Positions 46,478 to 58,852 of a stretch of 64,000 bases of DNA are shown piece after piece. The stretch lies in contig JAHYIO010000007.1 in NCBI GenBank assembly GCA_020543525.1, positions 682,001-746,000 of the forward strand. The letters are read 5' to 3'. This DNA is from Coriolopsis trogii. Taxonomy: Eukaryota > Basidiomycota > Agaricomycetes > Polyporales > Polyporaceae. Under the pieces are notes generated by a model. It ran no database searches and had not been told where the DNA came from. It was given only the letters and a program-made list of their open reading frames with translations. Position numbers and translations under genes: made by a program. Within the stretch, counting starts at the first letter, position 1. Every line of letters begins with the position of its first letter.

Positions 46478-47029
46478 ATGGTGAGTGCTGTTGCCAGTCT
46501 CCAAAGCCGACGGATATGCGGAAAACATGCTGTCGAAACGTTGTACACGGCTAGAAAGCCGTTCGAACGATCGTAGAGCGTGGATGGCTGCCGTCGTATC
46601 TGGATGACATTGGAGCCAAGGGACTGACTCTTGCCCGTTTTCCTCCCACAGGCCAAGGCTAAGGCAGCACCTACATCGTCCAGTGGTGGCAAGGCCGCAA
46701 AGAAGAAGAAGTGGTCCAAGGGCAAGGTCAAGGACAAGGCCCAGCACGCCGTCGTCCTCGACAAGCCCACTTACGACCGTATCTTGAAGGAAGTCCCGAC
46801 CTTCCGTTTCATTAGCCAGAGTATCCTCATCGAGCGTCTCAAAGTCAATGGGAGCTTGGCCCGGGTAGCAATCAGGCACCTGGAGAAGGAGGGTCAGATC
46901 AAGAGGATCGTACACCACAGCGGCCAGTTGATCTACAGTGCGTAGCGTCTTTTATACCAGACTTCATACGAGGTTGATGGGCGATTGTCCTTGTTAGCGC
47001 GGTCAACGGGTGGCGGAGGTGCGGAGTAG
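46478..47029 (+). CDS. RPS25: 40S ribosomal protein eS25 (RPS25)
   Basis: Predicted 106 residues. Exons: 46478-46480, 46652-46937, 46998-47029. The first coding exon is only the ATG; a 171-base intron follows at once, an arrangement common in fungal ribosomal protein genes. The body reads [19 protein letters not shown], then [35 protein letters not shown] and [21 protein letters not shown], the winged-helix fold of eS25. I prefer removing the second intron because it restores the conserved YTR ending. Reading through would stop after YSA. Confidence 0.95.
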
Positions 47030-47793
47030 ACTGCTGCTCTCCGTGTTCGGGTTTCTGCTTTCATCATCGTCGCATGCACGCATATGTATTACAACACCAC
47101 AAAACATGCCATGACATGCCCCGCCTATTGCATCGATGGTCTCCTGAGTGAATGTCAGACGTGCTCGAACTGATTTGCATGACCCCAGCCATGCCCCGGA
47201 AAGCACTCGTATTGTCACCGGATTTACGTCGACCTGCCGCATTTGTCTCGCTAACTTCATATCGGCCCAGGCAGGCAAATCGAGTACGCGCCACCCTAGC
47301 CGAGCACAGGTTCTCTCGAATGCAGGTCATTGGGCTTGTGCCACTCCCGGCGCACGCACTATGGACGATTCAAGGTCAAAGCGAGACTTATCCAGGCCGT
47401 ATCGCCTCGGAATGCCTGCGTATCCAGACCGCAACGGGAAGAACAACGAATCGCTCCGACCTCCGTCTCGGCGCCTGGAACTGAGACACAGCGCCCGTTG
47501 CTTTCACCTGCCACTCGACTTGCCATCAACGCTTGGACACACAACACGCGTTATTTGGACCGTTGTACGCCTTCGCAACCGCTTTGGCACGATGGCCCTC
47601 ACTTCTCCGCGATAGCTCGGCAACATGGCTTTGACGTCCTGAGGCATATAAGTATCCCCCCTCGTGTTGCCGCAGTGCAGATATCCACCGCCTCCCTCGC
47701 TCCGTTCTTCCCATCGCAGCTTCTCGCTCCTGCACCCCGCAGACACTCAGCGCCTTCTCCCTGCTCATATACCACGCCTTACCACTTGCCACA
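47030..47793. other. Intergenic region, promoter of the second cyclin
   Basis: No gene is supported. A TATA-like TATAAG at 47647-47652 sits 147 bases before the cyclin start, followed by a CT-rich leader. Confidence 0.5.
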
Positions 47794-49202
47794 ATGCCCT
47801 CCTCTTCCTCCCCCATGGCATCTTCCACCCCCCTCGATCCGCTGAGTATGACCACTTTCGCGTCACTCGACCCCAAGGCTCTCTGGTTAAGCAGGCTGCC
47901 AATCACCGCGGGTCTTATCGGTATGTACGCTTGCGCTCTGGATACGCAAGCTTGCCCCTCATCTTCCTGCGACGCGACAGACTACTTCATCGACACCCTA
48001 ACCAGCGCTGTTGCGCGTTCTGCCACCAGCCCAGGCTTGAAGAACCCATTGTTCCTCAAGTCCCGCCGCTTCGTCGCGTTCGTACACACGTTCGTCGACA
48101 GGATAGCAACTGCGAGAATCACCAACAAAGCGACCCAGGCGACAGGACCGATGTTGCCCTACCTGAACGCCACGACCATCCTCGCCGCCACAACGTACGT
48201 CGACAGGGTGGACCTCAAGTTGTTCTCAGTCGCAGAGCAAGGACAGTGTCTCTGCGAGCGCATCGCGTGCGCTGCTCTCATGCTCGCGTACAAGGTATGC
48301 CCCCCACATACTGTTCCGTTCTCGTTGGTGGCTAACCAAGCTGTCACTCGTGACAGAACCACCACGACGCTCAGCCTATCAACTCGCATTGGGCTGCGTG
48401 CACGGGAACGTACAACACGCGCGACGTCCTTGAGATGGAATACCATTTACTCGCTCTCATCGACTACCGCGTCATCGCCTCCCAAGAGGATCTCCTCCGG
48501 CATTTCGAACCAGTCGTCCAGTACATGACACAGGAATACGAGGAGCATGCCGCGCTCGAAGCTCACCAGGCGGTTCCGCACTTGCTCCAGCCCCTCGCGT
48601 CGCGCGTGGCACCCGACTGGCCGCCCTCCCCTGCACCCACGCCGTCGGGGAGCTCATGCATTCCTGGCGAGCTCATGTACCCCGACTCGCCAATGGTAGA
48701 TGACGACGACTTCGACGGCTACGAATTCGACTCGTCGTCCTCGGACGAGGAATCGTCCAGCGGTTACGTCACTCCTCACGACTCGACCGAACCCCCCACT
48801 TCTCTCTCCGCCGCCGCCGCTGCGGCGACTGCTGCGACGAAACCGGTCCCCAATCCGTACCTCCAATCTGAGTCCCGCTCGCATCCTGCTTCGCAGACGG
48901 ACACAGACACGGAGACGCACCCGCTCGTGCAGCACTACCTCGACGACCGCGGCACGATCGCAGACCCAGACGGCTCCCCGCGCTACGTGCCGTACTCGCC
49001 GTCCGAGTACCAGCCGCAGGGCGACGTCGAGATGAAGTCTGCGCCTGCGCCTGTGCCTTCGCGTCCCCACGCAGCAGCAGCACCACCCTGCATCGATCGC
49101 CAGCGCCAGCGCCAGCCGTGGGACCAGCTCCAACACTGGCGGTCGGGCCCTGTCTCTGGGGACACGACCTGGGGCACTCTTGGGCTGTTCAGAAACGCGT
49201 GA
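47794..49202 (+). CDS. Cyclin-domain protein, Pcl-like
   Basis: Predicted 428 residues. Exons: 47794-47920, 47981-48294, 48357-49202. The first intron (60 bases) keeps the frame and lacks a stop. The cyclin fold is visible from DYFIDTLTSAVARS, through LPYLNATTILAATTYVDRV (helix with the conserved Tyr-x-Asp-Arg), CERIACAALMLAYKN and the DVLEMEYHLLALIDYRV block, which corresponds to the cyclin-box end. The C-terminal 200 residues are acidic and Ser-rich. It is best read as a CDK partner of the Pho85 type, but more diverged than the other two cyclins here. An internal start at 47815 is possible. Confidence 0.78.
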
Positions 49203-49895
49203 GCGTGCGCAGCAGGCCCTTTGACTGAACGTCGAAGGTTTTCTTTTTCCTTGGCTGCCGCAGCTTCACGCTGCGCACCTACCTTTTTCGCTCCTCGAGC
49301 TGGATGCGCTCGGGGACCGAAGTTCCCCCACGTATGCAGGATCGCAGCCTGCGGTAGGTGTGGGATGTAGTGAACGATGTCCAAAGTATCTCGACGTCGA
49401 AGAAATCACTCTTCCTGCGCTGACAACCCTCTCTTCCACTTCCACAACAGTCTCGGATGTTCTCATGTATAAACATCTCTTGGGTTTCTGTGCCTTGCGT
49501 GGACGTCTCTGTAGGCTTGTCATGGCACATCCGGCCTGGCGACTGTGTTGTCCCAGTTGATGTGTAGTCCTTGTCACTGTCGTGTCGTTTTGTTGTAAAT
49601 TACTGTACAATACGGCCGTCTGTTCCGTTCCGTCTGTATTCCCGGGTCATAATCAATCCCCAAATTCTGAGGGTTGTCTCTCGGACCTGCGCTACCTGTT
49701 TGTGTGCCATCATTCAACATGAGCCAAAGTGCATACCGATTCTACACGCCGGACAAATGTTGGCTTGAGTAGGCGTTCATCAAGCAATCGTTTATTGTTG
49801 TTACAATTTCTTCTAAGCACATCTAAGGCAACGTCCATTCCCCAGGACCAACAATTGGTTTGGTTTGGGCACCCGACAGACGATTCGTCTCGTAT
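49203..49895. other. Convergent intergenic spacer
   Basis: It lies between the 3' ends of the second cyclin and the FGGY kinase gene. No gene, RNA or repeat was recognised. Confidence 0.5.
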
Positions 49896-52159
49896 TCACC
49901 GGTTGGCTTCCTCCATCTCCTTCCTCCACCTGCGCTGGAGATCGATCGCCTCCAAGAAGATCTTGTACTTCGCCTCCAAAAGCTTCTTCTCCTTGGCACT
50001 CGCCGCCGGCTCGACCATCGTCCCTGGCGGGGTCATCTCGACCTGCAACACGTCACAGACAATCAGCATGCAGCGCCCAGAACACAGGAGACATCAGTGC
50101 CCGTCGCTTCTTCCAGGCACTGACTCTCAATTCCACCAATTGCTCACCATGATCTCCCAGAGCGCCTGTCCCCGCCGCTCCAAGGCGAGGTTCTCCTTCT
50201 TTATGTGCGCTTCTGCTGCGAACCGCCCGAGCATCGCCGCCCCCAGCACGACTGCCGCGCCACTGTTCTCTGGGAGGACGACGGGCATGTTGCACGTGTT
50301 GGCAAAGAGCTGCATGAGCATCGCATTCTTCGCCTGCCCGCCGGACATGTAGATCGAGCGGATGCTGTGGCCCTTGGCATTCATCTGGTCGACGATGTGG
50401 CGCGTCTGAAGGGCGATCGCCTCGAGGGTGACATTGAACTTGCGTGCAAGGTCAGTGAGACCCGAGTCCTGATGAGGTGAACGCGATCATTCCAGTCATT
50501 CGGCGCTAGACGGCGGTTAATCGAAATGGTTTAGGGACGCACGAGTTTTAGACCGACGATGGATCCAGTCATTCGAGGGTCGGCTAGGGGTGAGCGGTTT
50601 CCTGGAGGCACCGGATACATGAAGCACCACGGCGTGAACAAATGAATGTACGGCCTTACCGTGGAGATCCGGGTAAAAATGAAGGTCCTTCGTAAGCTCA
50701 GTCAGATTTTCCGCCTTCGTTTCCAATCGCAATCTCTCGAGCTCCTCGGCCAGCACTGTGCATGGAACGCTCGATGAGATAGGTCCATGGCAATTCTGCG
50801 TCATGATGGTGCGTTACCTGTGTGGATATTCGACTTGCGCTGCTCTGCCAACTGCTTGAGCCTATCGTACGCAGGGTGTGTGGTGATCATGAAATCGATG
50901 AGCTGATCCTCGATGAGCCTTTCGTGCGGAGCATGATGAAACATATGAAAGGCAGACCTGACCGGTGGACGACTGTCCGCCTTCGTTCATCCACCATCCT
51001 GGGAATACAACGTCCTTGTATGGTCCCCACACACCGTTAACGAATACGCCTTCAGGGCTCTGGGGCACATGGCGGCGACACGGATGCTCTAAGTGGGCTG
51101 TCGCGAGCTTAAATCATTGAGACGCACCTGCACAATGTGGCAAGTGCTCGTTCCCGCAACCGCCGCGAGCCTGTGTCTCGACTCATCAACTGAGGGGACC
51201 TCATCTGCAAGCTTGCCGTTCACAGTGTACTTCGCCGCGACAGTTCCGAGCCATCCAGCATACCTGTGTGACGTGAACACGAGCCATACTAATGAAAACA
51301 AGGCAACTTACGCGTCGATGACGCCGCTTCCAACCGGAGTGCCTTCCAGCAGACCCATCTCCTCCGCGGCCTTCTTGGACAACCCGTTTCCGACTGGCAT
51401 TCCAGCGGTAAGCACCTCCTCCTGTCCGAGCTGCGCAAAGTTGTTTTCCACAAACTCCTCCAGGCCAATCTTTTTGAAAAAGTCTGGCTGCCATCCGTTC
51501 TTGGTTGGCACGTAGGAGCACTTGCACGCGACGGAACAACACGAGCGGCGGTTGTAGCCAGTTGCGCGGTAGGTGAGGAAGTCGGGGAGATCGAAGAATT
51601 GACAACGCTTAAAGAGCTCAGACTTCATGTGATTCTTCAACCAAAGTGTCTTCGGGATCTCCATCTCCAACTAGCGCACGAGGTTTTATGACATGGGTAC
51701 CTATCACGAAACGGAATGACTTACACTCATGGTTCCGCCGACATAGTCAAGCACGACTGATCCCGTGCTGTTGATGAGTTCCGCCTCCTTCTCCGCACGG
51801 TGGTCAGCCCACAAGATGATGTTGCGATCGCCATTTTGTCCCAACTGATCGCCTTTGGTGACGACAACTGGCTCTCCGTTCATGTCTGCGACCGCGAGGG
51901 AACAAGTCGCATCGAATCCGATACCCTTGACGTCCGATGGAGAAACATTGGCCTCCTTCAAGCAGGCTTTAATGCACTTGCACATGCCAGCCCAGATGTT
52001 GTTGGTCGATTGTTCAAAGATACGATGATCCTCCTGATCTCGCCAGGTGGTAGTCTCCTCCGTGAAGGAGGCAACAAGAGTGCCATCGGGCTTGACGAGG
52101 CCAGCTCGGACGGATCCCGTGCCGACATCGACGCCAATGTAGTACGGAGTCTGGGCCAT
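49896..52159 (-). CDS. FGGY-family carbohydrate kinase (D-ribulokinase-like, Ydr109c type)
   Basis: Predicted 579 residues in nine exons: 51725-52159, 51312-51670, 51128-51263, 50958-51059, 50818-50902, 50660-50755, 50543-50601, 50148-50468, 49896-50042. It phosphorylates a pentulose, probably D-ribulose, using ATP in the cytosol. The ATP-binding YIGVDVGTGSVRAGL opens the protein. WADHRAEKEA, DATCSLAV, the AGTSTCHIV phosphate loop, GVWGPY and the late MSGGQAKNAMLMQ with NSGAAVVLGAAMLG complete the two-domain actin-like fold. The start follows a longer in-frame stretch, but the family begins exactly here. It is divergent from no close neighbour; the uL2 gene lies 404 bases upstream on the same strand. 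Confidence 0.93.
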
Positions 52160-52563
52160 GGTGGTCAGTATCCAAGCAGAGTGAGAGGTCAAAGAAGCGT
52201 GGAGTGGTCCGACCTCCTGCTCCTGGACTTCAAAGTTCAAGTGACTTCCCGGCCCGATTCCCGCTGGCCCAGCAAGCGTCAGGGAGCGGCTCCTCCTACA
52301 CACGTCATAAAACATCCCTTGATGCGCGGCAATCACCGCCAGCTTTATGTCTATTACAGTCGGTCTGGACTCCGCCTTATGGTTTATGAGATTACTCGTT
52401 GCTCACAACGTTCACAACATTCACGCAGAACTCAGTCGTATGCAATGCAGTGAAGGGCATGTGGTCATGATGCATATGCAATGGACTGCATACATAGCTT
52501 TTGTAACATCGTGCAAATGAGCAGCATACAAACAACAACGCGAATATCCCATCGTCAAGCCAC
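52160..52563. other. Intergenic spacer between the FGGY kinase and uL2
   Basis: It holds the uL2 3' flank and the kinase promoter. No gene is supported. Confidence 0.5.
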
Positions 52564-53551
52564 TTAAACCTCCTTGACCTTGACGGTACCGCGCAGCAGA
52601 CCAGTCTGATCGAAAGACGATTAATGTCAAGGTCGCAGACAAGGTGGAGGCGTATGTACGTACCCGGCGGGCGGCAATGAGACCGACTTTCTGACCGGGG
52701 ACGGCAGAACGTGCAATCGTCGACGCCTTACCAATATGTTGGTGGTTACCACCACCGTGAGGGTGGTCCACGGGGTTCATAGCAACACCACGAGTACGGG
52801 GCCAGCTGCACAGATGGTCAGTGTGAAGTGTACAACAGGCGCAAATGCGAGACGTACTTGTAACGCTTAGCCTTGTACTTGTGGTATGCACGGCCGGCTT
52901 TGAGCAAAGGTTTGTCAATACGGCCACCACCCGCGACAATACCAACGGTAGCACGGCAGCTGCCCGAAACGGTCTTCTTCGCGCCGGAAGGAAGACGAAT
53001 GCGGGTCTTGTTCTCATCCGGCGAGTGGCCGATGACAGTCGCGTAGTTGCCGGAGGTACGGGCGAGCGCACCGCGGTCACCCGCCTTCTCCTCAACATTG
53101 CAAACGATGGTACCCTCAGGGAGCTGAGCCACAGGGATGACGTTGCCGACAGCGAGCTGGGCCTTCTTGCCGCAGTAGACGAAGGCACCGGTGTGGAGAC
53201 CCTCGGTCGCGATGAAAGTCTCCTTCCGGAGCTTGTAGCGGTAGGGGTCCCGGAAGACGACACGGGCAAGGGGAGCACCACTGGACAGTATTCAGCACTC
53301 CTGCCACTGGCTCACACGTCCGCACAAACGCACCGGCCAGCATCGTGGATGATCTCCTTCACAATACCCTTGACGTAGCCATTGCGTTCCGCGAAATCAA
53401 GAGGACGGAACTGCGCAGGCGCCTTGTTGTGGTGGGTGTGGGATTTGAACTAGAGGACGAGGACGAATGCCTTCAGACATGGTAGACACAGACCTGCCGA
53501 GGAACGTACGATAGCGTGCGACCGCCTTTGTGCCCGGATTACCCTACCCAT
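52564..53551 (-). CDS. RPL2: 60S ribosomal protein uL2 (RPL2/RPL8)
   Basis: Predicted 254 residues, exactly the usual fungal length. Exons: 53510-53551, 53334-53449, 52858-53280, 52664-52805, 52564-52605. uL2 binds the peptidyl-transferase region of the large rRNA and is needed for catalysis and subunit joining. The sequence opens [10 protein letters not shown] and continues with [20 protein letters not shown]. It contains the HDAGRGAPLARV and [10 protein letters not shown] segments and the universal [20 protein letters not shown] motif with the functional His. All five exons join with intact frame and canonical borders. Confidence 0.97.
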
Positions 53552-54131
53552 GGTGAATTCTACAAAGGAGGTCGGTGAGCGTTCTGCCTGAATAGATGCA
53601 GAGGAAAGCAAGAAAGTCCAGCAGAGTACATCCAGATGCCGTTTAGTCCATCCAGCCGTAAGTCACCCGATTTGCACCGTTCTTTTGCGCTGGAGCAGAC
53701 CGACGGCATCCAGAGGCACCTGAAGCAGTTCACGACGGCATATAGGAGCATACTCACAGACTTGCTGGTCGGCGGTGTTGTCGATGGCGTTGGCGGGCTA
53801 GTCGAGCGAATCCCTCTGTGGCAGACGGAGGTTGCCGAGCGGACAGTGAAAGGATGCGCGTCGAGTGCGGGCGCTATTAGCCTAGTGTTTCTCCAACTTC
53901 CTCGTGACTCATTAGTCTACAGCGATCTCTTTCATCTCTGCGTGAAAGATATGCGAATAATTTTGCATTAAAATACGCGTCCACACCAAGTCTCGGTGTG
54001 TGGACCGTGTTAAGGACATATCATCTTGGCCATGGGCGCTGTTCCCACAACCATGAAGTCACGTGATCTGCTAAGGGATGTGGTGAACGCGCCTCCACGT
54101 AGCTTCTGACCGTGTCCACAATCGACTCTCG
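53552..54131. other. Divergent promoter between uL2 and glucosidase II beta
   Basis: Both genes start outward from this 580-base region. An open frame at 53636-53971 has no domain and lies in the expected uL2 leader, so I leave it out. Confidence 0.5.
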
Positions 54132-56311
54132 ATGTACCACTGGCTGCTCCTACTCATCCCTATAAACGTTCTTGCCAGTAAAGACCGTCTGAATGGTGTT
54201 GCGCCGGCACTAGTTGCACGCTATGTTCCGACCAAGAAGGGCTCGGCCGAAGTATGGCAATGTCTGGACGGTTCGAAGACAATAGATTGGTCCGCGGTCA
54301 ATGATGACTTCTGCGACTGTCCGGACGGCAGTGATGAACCTGGTATGTGAATGCGGACACTGCTCAACGACGCTTCCGTACTCACATCATGTCATTCACA
54401 GGAACTAGCGCATGTCCTAACTCCAGATTCTACTGTGTGAATGAGGGACACATTGGATCGTATATACCCAGCAGTAGGGTGAACGATGGGCTTTGCGGTA
54501 TGTTTTGCTTTGATGACTATGTGTAAGCACCGCTCAGGCATCTGCAGAGCCTGAGTGTTGTGATGGATCCGACGAACCCACGGGCGTGTGCAAGAACATC
54601 TGCAAGGAAGTCGGTGAGGCGTATCGTGAGCGAATGGCAGCGGAGAACAAGCTTCGTAAGACTGTACGTTTCACTGAGTCTATGTCATCATATCACATAA
54701 CTCATGAGCATGACCACAGGGCTCTAAGATTCGCTCAACATACATCGCGTTTGCACAGAAGGAGAAGAAACGTCTGGAGACCGAGATTGCTCAGACTGAA
54801 CAGGAGATTAGTGTTCGCGAGAAGGAGGTCGCTCGCCTAAGAGGTATGTTCCATTTGAGCTTCGCTCACACTTCCTTTCGTACCAACTATATTCTCCAGA
54901 CCTCGTTCAGAGGACAGAATCGCTGTCTGCCGCCGCTCTCGAAGAGAAGAAGCAGTCACGTAAGTTGGTTGAGCACTTCTCCAAGACCAATTCCTGATCA
55001 CGTCCGTAGCTCTCTACAAGTCGCTGATGACGCACGTGGCTGCGTTAAAATCCCTTCAACGCGAGCACAACTACCACCTCCAGCGTGAAAAGGCTCTGGG
55101 CGATATTTTGGATAACCTTCGGACCGGCTACAATCCCAACTACCAGGACATGGCGGTACTCGAAGCTGTCCGGGGGTGGGAGCAGATGGCTGGCCTCCCT
55201 CACATCAATGACGTTGGGAAGGAGGACGAGAACACCGAAGAAACTGGGTCCGAGGAAGTCGAGGCGGAGGAAGAGGAGGAAGAGGAGGACGGCATGTGGA
55301 CCGCCGCGCAGCTGGAACACCAGCTCGATGACCTACTCAATACCGACTATGAAGCGCTTCTCATTGAGCACGACAAGCACATCGGCGCTCCTGCTTCACC
55401 AACCTCGATATGTGAGCGTTCATTTTTGCATATGACATGGATTATTGTCTGACAACAGCGTAGTGTTCGATCTTACGGCCTACATCCCGGACGCGTTTGT
55501 CCCACAATACGTGGCCTTCCGTGACCAGCTAATTTCCGTACTGGAGATATTCGGTCTCGCAAAGAGCAAGACGGATGATGCAGCTGGTACAGAGAATTTG
55601 GGTCCTATGTGAAGGGAATTGCTCACGTACCATTGACAGATACCTCCAAGGCTCAGAAAGCTTTGAGTGACGCTGAACACAGCCTGGGTCTCACCAAGAA
55701 GGAGAAGGAGGATAAGGAGAAAGAGCTTGCGCGCCTCTTCGACCCCGAGTGGTATGGAGCTCAGGGTGAATGGAAGAAACTCGACGGTACTTGCATAGAG
55801 AAAGAAGTCGGAGAGTACGTATATTCACGTTCTCGTCTACTATCGATCGCTAACGGTCCCTGTACCAGCTACATCTACGAGGTTTGTCTGTTCGACGAAG
55901 CGCGGCAGAAACCCATCAAAGGCGGCTCAACGTTCAGTCTTGGGTACGTCGCCTCTGTTCGTGACACCATTGGTTCCGTCTTCTCACATGTTGGACAGCA
56001 AATTCTCGTCCTGGAACGATGCAGATGGCATCGCCAAGGGTTCGCCCGAGTACTACAGCAAGCAGCACTACACTCGCGGTGCCAAGTGCTGGAACGGCCC
56101 TCAGCGCAGTGTCACGGTACGTCTTCCGTGCTTATTCTCTCTACTTATGTCACTCATTCTGCCGTTTCTCTAGCTCGACATGAGCTGCGGCTTGGAGAAT
56201 GCCGTCCTTTCGGTCGCGGAGCCCGAGAAGTGCGAGTACGAGTTCAAGGTGACCTCTCCAGCGCTCTGTTTACCTCTCACTGCCGCCGATGTGAAGAGAG
56301 AGGAGCTATGA
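54132..56311 (+). CDS. GTB1: Glucosidase II beta subunit (PRKCSH/GTB1)
   Basis: Predicted 545 residues. Exons: 54132-54342, 54402-54497, 54548-54663, 54720-54843, 54900-54959, 55010-55411, 55464-55586, 55640-55814, 55869-55943, 55999-56116, 56174-56311. It retains and activates the alpha subunit that trims glucose from N-glycans in the ER. A signal peptide (about 15 residues) precedes two LDL-receptor-A-like Cys-rich repeats with [14 protein letters not shown] and [12 protein letters not shown] long coiled coil and a Glu-rich stretch follow. The C-terminal MRH lectin domain runs from [14 protein letters not shown] to [14 protein letters not shown]. It ends in REEL, a likely ER-retrieval variant. 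Confidence 0.94.
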
Positions 56312-56737
56312 GTGTTGTGAGAGGAGAGTAGCGTCCGATTTCCGGTATCTGCAATACATATCTTTATTCTTCGGAGCGTCAGATTGATATGTCACGTGTG
56401 GAATTCGGATCACTACAATGAGAGGTTCCCTAGGCCTGTTTTACAACTAACAGATGACTTTCCGCTATACTAACACTTTCTACTGAAGTCATGTTATAGG
56501 AGTTGTGTGCATGAGGTATCTCAATGTGCCTTTGGTATTGACCCTGACACCCCGCCATGTCACACTGAGTGATGTATGTTGTGAGGCACAAGAGGACGTC
56601 TTGTATAGATGATACTTCGGGTATGTCAACCTCACATTTCACAGCGCTTGTCTGGTATCCTCCGCGAGGTCAAGCTGACCTGCGTAAACTATGATGGAAT
56701 GAACTCAACTGAGCTCTAACCTCTAGTCTAACATGTC
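56312..56737. other. 3' flank of the glucosidase II beta gene
   Basis: Transition from coding DNA to the CpG-poor block. No gene is supported. Confidence 0.45.
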
Positions 56738-57666
56738 TGCAACATGAATGACACGATTTACACACATTTTGTTGGCCTGTCAGTCTATACATGTTTTTCA
56801 CCTTCCTAGAATGCTTGCCACTTTGTTGATAAGATAATATGTCTTGATCCATCCTCAGCCTTGCCATGACATGTCTTAGATGGCTTTTGTGGTGATCCAA
56901 TAGACTCTCATACCTCATTTCACTTCTAGCCAGTAAACATAGATGTTAACCAAGTACAAACTTCTAGAAATATCTGGCAATCTGATGAGATTGCCACTGT
57001 GGGAAACTCTCTTGCTATAATTAGCAAAGTCCCACATATACCGTGAGAAGATGACCAATCCAAACAAAGAATAACAAAGCTTTATAGAAGTGAGCTGCTT
57101 CAGGTTCCAATAATTTCCTACTTACTCCTCACCTCACCTGACTGATCCTCCCACCTTTGCATTCTTGTCAAAGTAGTGCAAGGTAAGTGAGAACATTCAC
57201 TTACATGATAGTTGTCACCTGTAGCATGCACTGCATGGTGACTGTATTGTTAAACAATATGGCCCACCATTGTGACCAGCTTGATGGAGGAAACAATATG
57301 TCTGTGAAATCCTTAGCAGAAGGCAATGAGGTCATTGTGAAGCTGGTTATTGCAGCCAGAGCTTCCAGCCTTCATCCCATATCCAAGGATGTGCAGGCTT
57401 AACCAATCCTACATTCATATGTACATGAGACCTCAACATTATCTAGGGGGGATTGGCTAACACTATCCTTCTAGAGGTTATTCTTCCTGCTCTAATAATC
57501 AGCTCAATATACCAGTGGTTATTTGGGGGAAAGCAGCTGGTCAGTTGCTCTTGACTTCTCTTTGCATGACTATCTCCTAAAGTACCTTATAAATTGGACA
57601 TCAGTTCAAACCCTCCAGCACCTTTCATCCAGCACCCACCACTGCTAGTGGGGGCCACAACATCAC
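56738..57666. mobile_element. AT-rich, CpG-depleted block, probable relic of a methylated transposon
   Basis: Reading base by base, I find one CG dinucleotide (in ATACCGTG, near 57043) between the ACACGA at 56754 and the CCGC near 57667, about 900 bases. The flanking genes carry several per 60 bases. The block is also AT-rich and full of TG and CA, the expected products of methyl-CpG decay. It contains hairpins at 56998-57036 (7-base outer arms TGTGGGA/TCCCACA) and 57183-57204 (8-base arms GTAAGTGA/TCACTTAC). No transposase frame remains. The transposon origin is inferred. Confidence 0.55.
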
Positions 57667-57676
57667 CGCAGGAACC

Positions 57677-58852
57677 ATGGAAGGCTTTGCAGGCCCACCG
57701 GGGAACGAAGTACCACATCGGCAAAAGCCGCCCAGCCAATCCTCAGTTGGTTCCGAGCTCCCGTCATGGACTACGATTGCTGCCGACAGTGCCTCAGACG
57801 AGGAGGATGCCCTGAACACAGAATCTCAGGCGACTACTCCAGAACCTGAGACGAAGGATCCAACAAGCACTCCAAGTGCTCGTGAGAGGCAGGATGCGCC
57901 CTTCGTTGGTACAAGGCTTCCTTTGCTCTGGTTACCACCAAGCATAGCGACTCCGCGACCGACAAAGAGGAGGAAATCTTCGCACACCATGCCCGGGGAG
58001 GATAGCTTCCCGAGCGCCGCCCCGAAGTCGAAGAAGTCGAGAGCATCTGTACCCGCAGAGTCCTCGCTGAACTTCCCCGATACACAGAATCAAGACAGCG
58101 CATATAGCGACTTGACCGTTCCTCTGCCCACTGCCGCCAATAGGGACGTCGACGTCCTTGTTTCCACTGCTTCATCTGCTCGTGAACCACACGTCGCACC
58201 CTCCAACGTCACGACTCGTCATCTCCGTCCCTCGAGGCGCGCTCCGCCATTGCATAACGACACGTTGGTCGATGACGCACTCGAGACACATGTTGCGTCC
58301 GTTCGCATACTGCCAGAGTTTGCCCGCGATCGAGCAAGCGTAGCCTATCTCAATCTGTACCATATGATGCATTCTCCGCCTCCTCGCAAGGCTGATAAGG
58401 GCAAAAGCCCGGCGAATGTTGGGTGGACATCCCCGCGCTGGTCCAAAATTGGCGAGTTCAAGGAGCGACTCGATACCTTCTTTGGATTTGAAGACATCGA
58501 CATTGGATCTGGTCAGCTTCCTCAGAAAGTGAGTTCAATTGTCGCTCTCCCGGGCCACTGTGTAGAGGATCTTCGCCGAGTGTGACACGTTTGACTGACC
58601 AATTGGGTGATCGACACACAGGCAGTGAAACAAGAGGCGGAGAACGATGTTCCTACTGCGCACGACGCAGCTTCCATGGATGAGCTTGCCGGGAGAGGAG
58701 GTACACCGGACTTTGTGACAGATACTGAAGACGATGTGCACGATTCGGCACAGGAGGTGCAGCGAGGCAGGCTTGAGAAACCGAGCCCGGCGAAAGTCAA
58801 TCGTACATCCCGGCCCCCACGCCCGTCACACAATTCGCCGGAGATCATATAG
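57677..58852 (+). CDS. Hypothetical disordered protein next to the CpG-depleted block
   Basis: Predicted 360 residues from exons 57677-58528 and 58622-58852; the splice joins QLPQK to AVKQEAEND. I do not recognise any domain. The sequence is rich in Pro, Ser, Thr and Glu, with basic patches resembling nuclear localisation signals (PTKRRKSS, KSKKSR). A short predicted helical part (FARDRASVAYLNLYHMM ... WSKIGEFKERLDTFFGF) may be the only folded region. Its coding DNA is CpG-rich, in sharp contrast to the block immediately upstream, where its promoter should lie. It may be a lineage-specific gene, a gene fragment or transposon-linked. Confidence 0.5.

Noticed and set aside
46481..46651. Possible snoRNA inside the first eS25 intron
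   Set aside because: The intron is long and holds a CTGA, but I found no convincing C box, box-flanking stem or H/ACA fold.
53636..53971. 111-codon frame upstream of uL2
   Set aside because: Lies in the leader/promoter between two divergent genes and shows no domain. The uL2 start is fixed by its conserved N-terminus.
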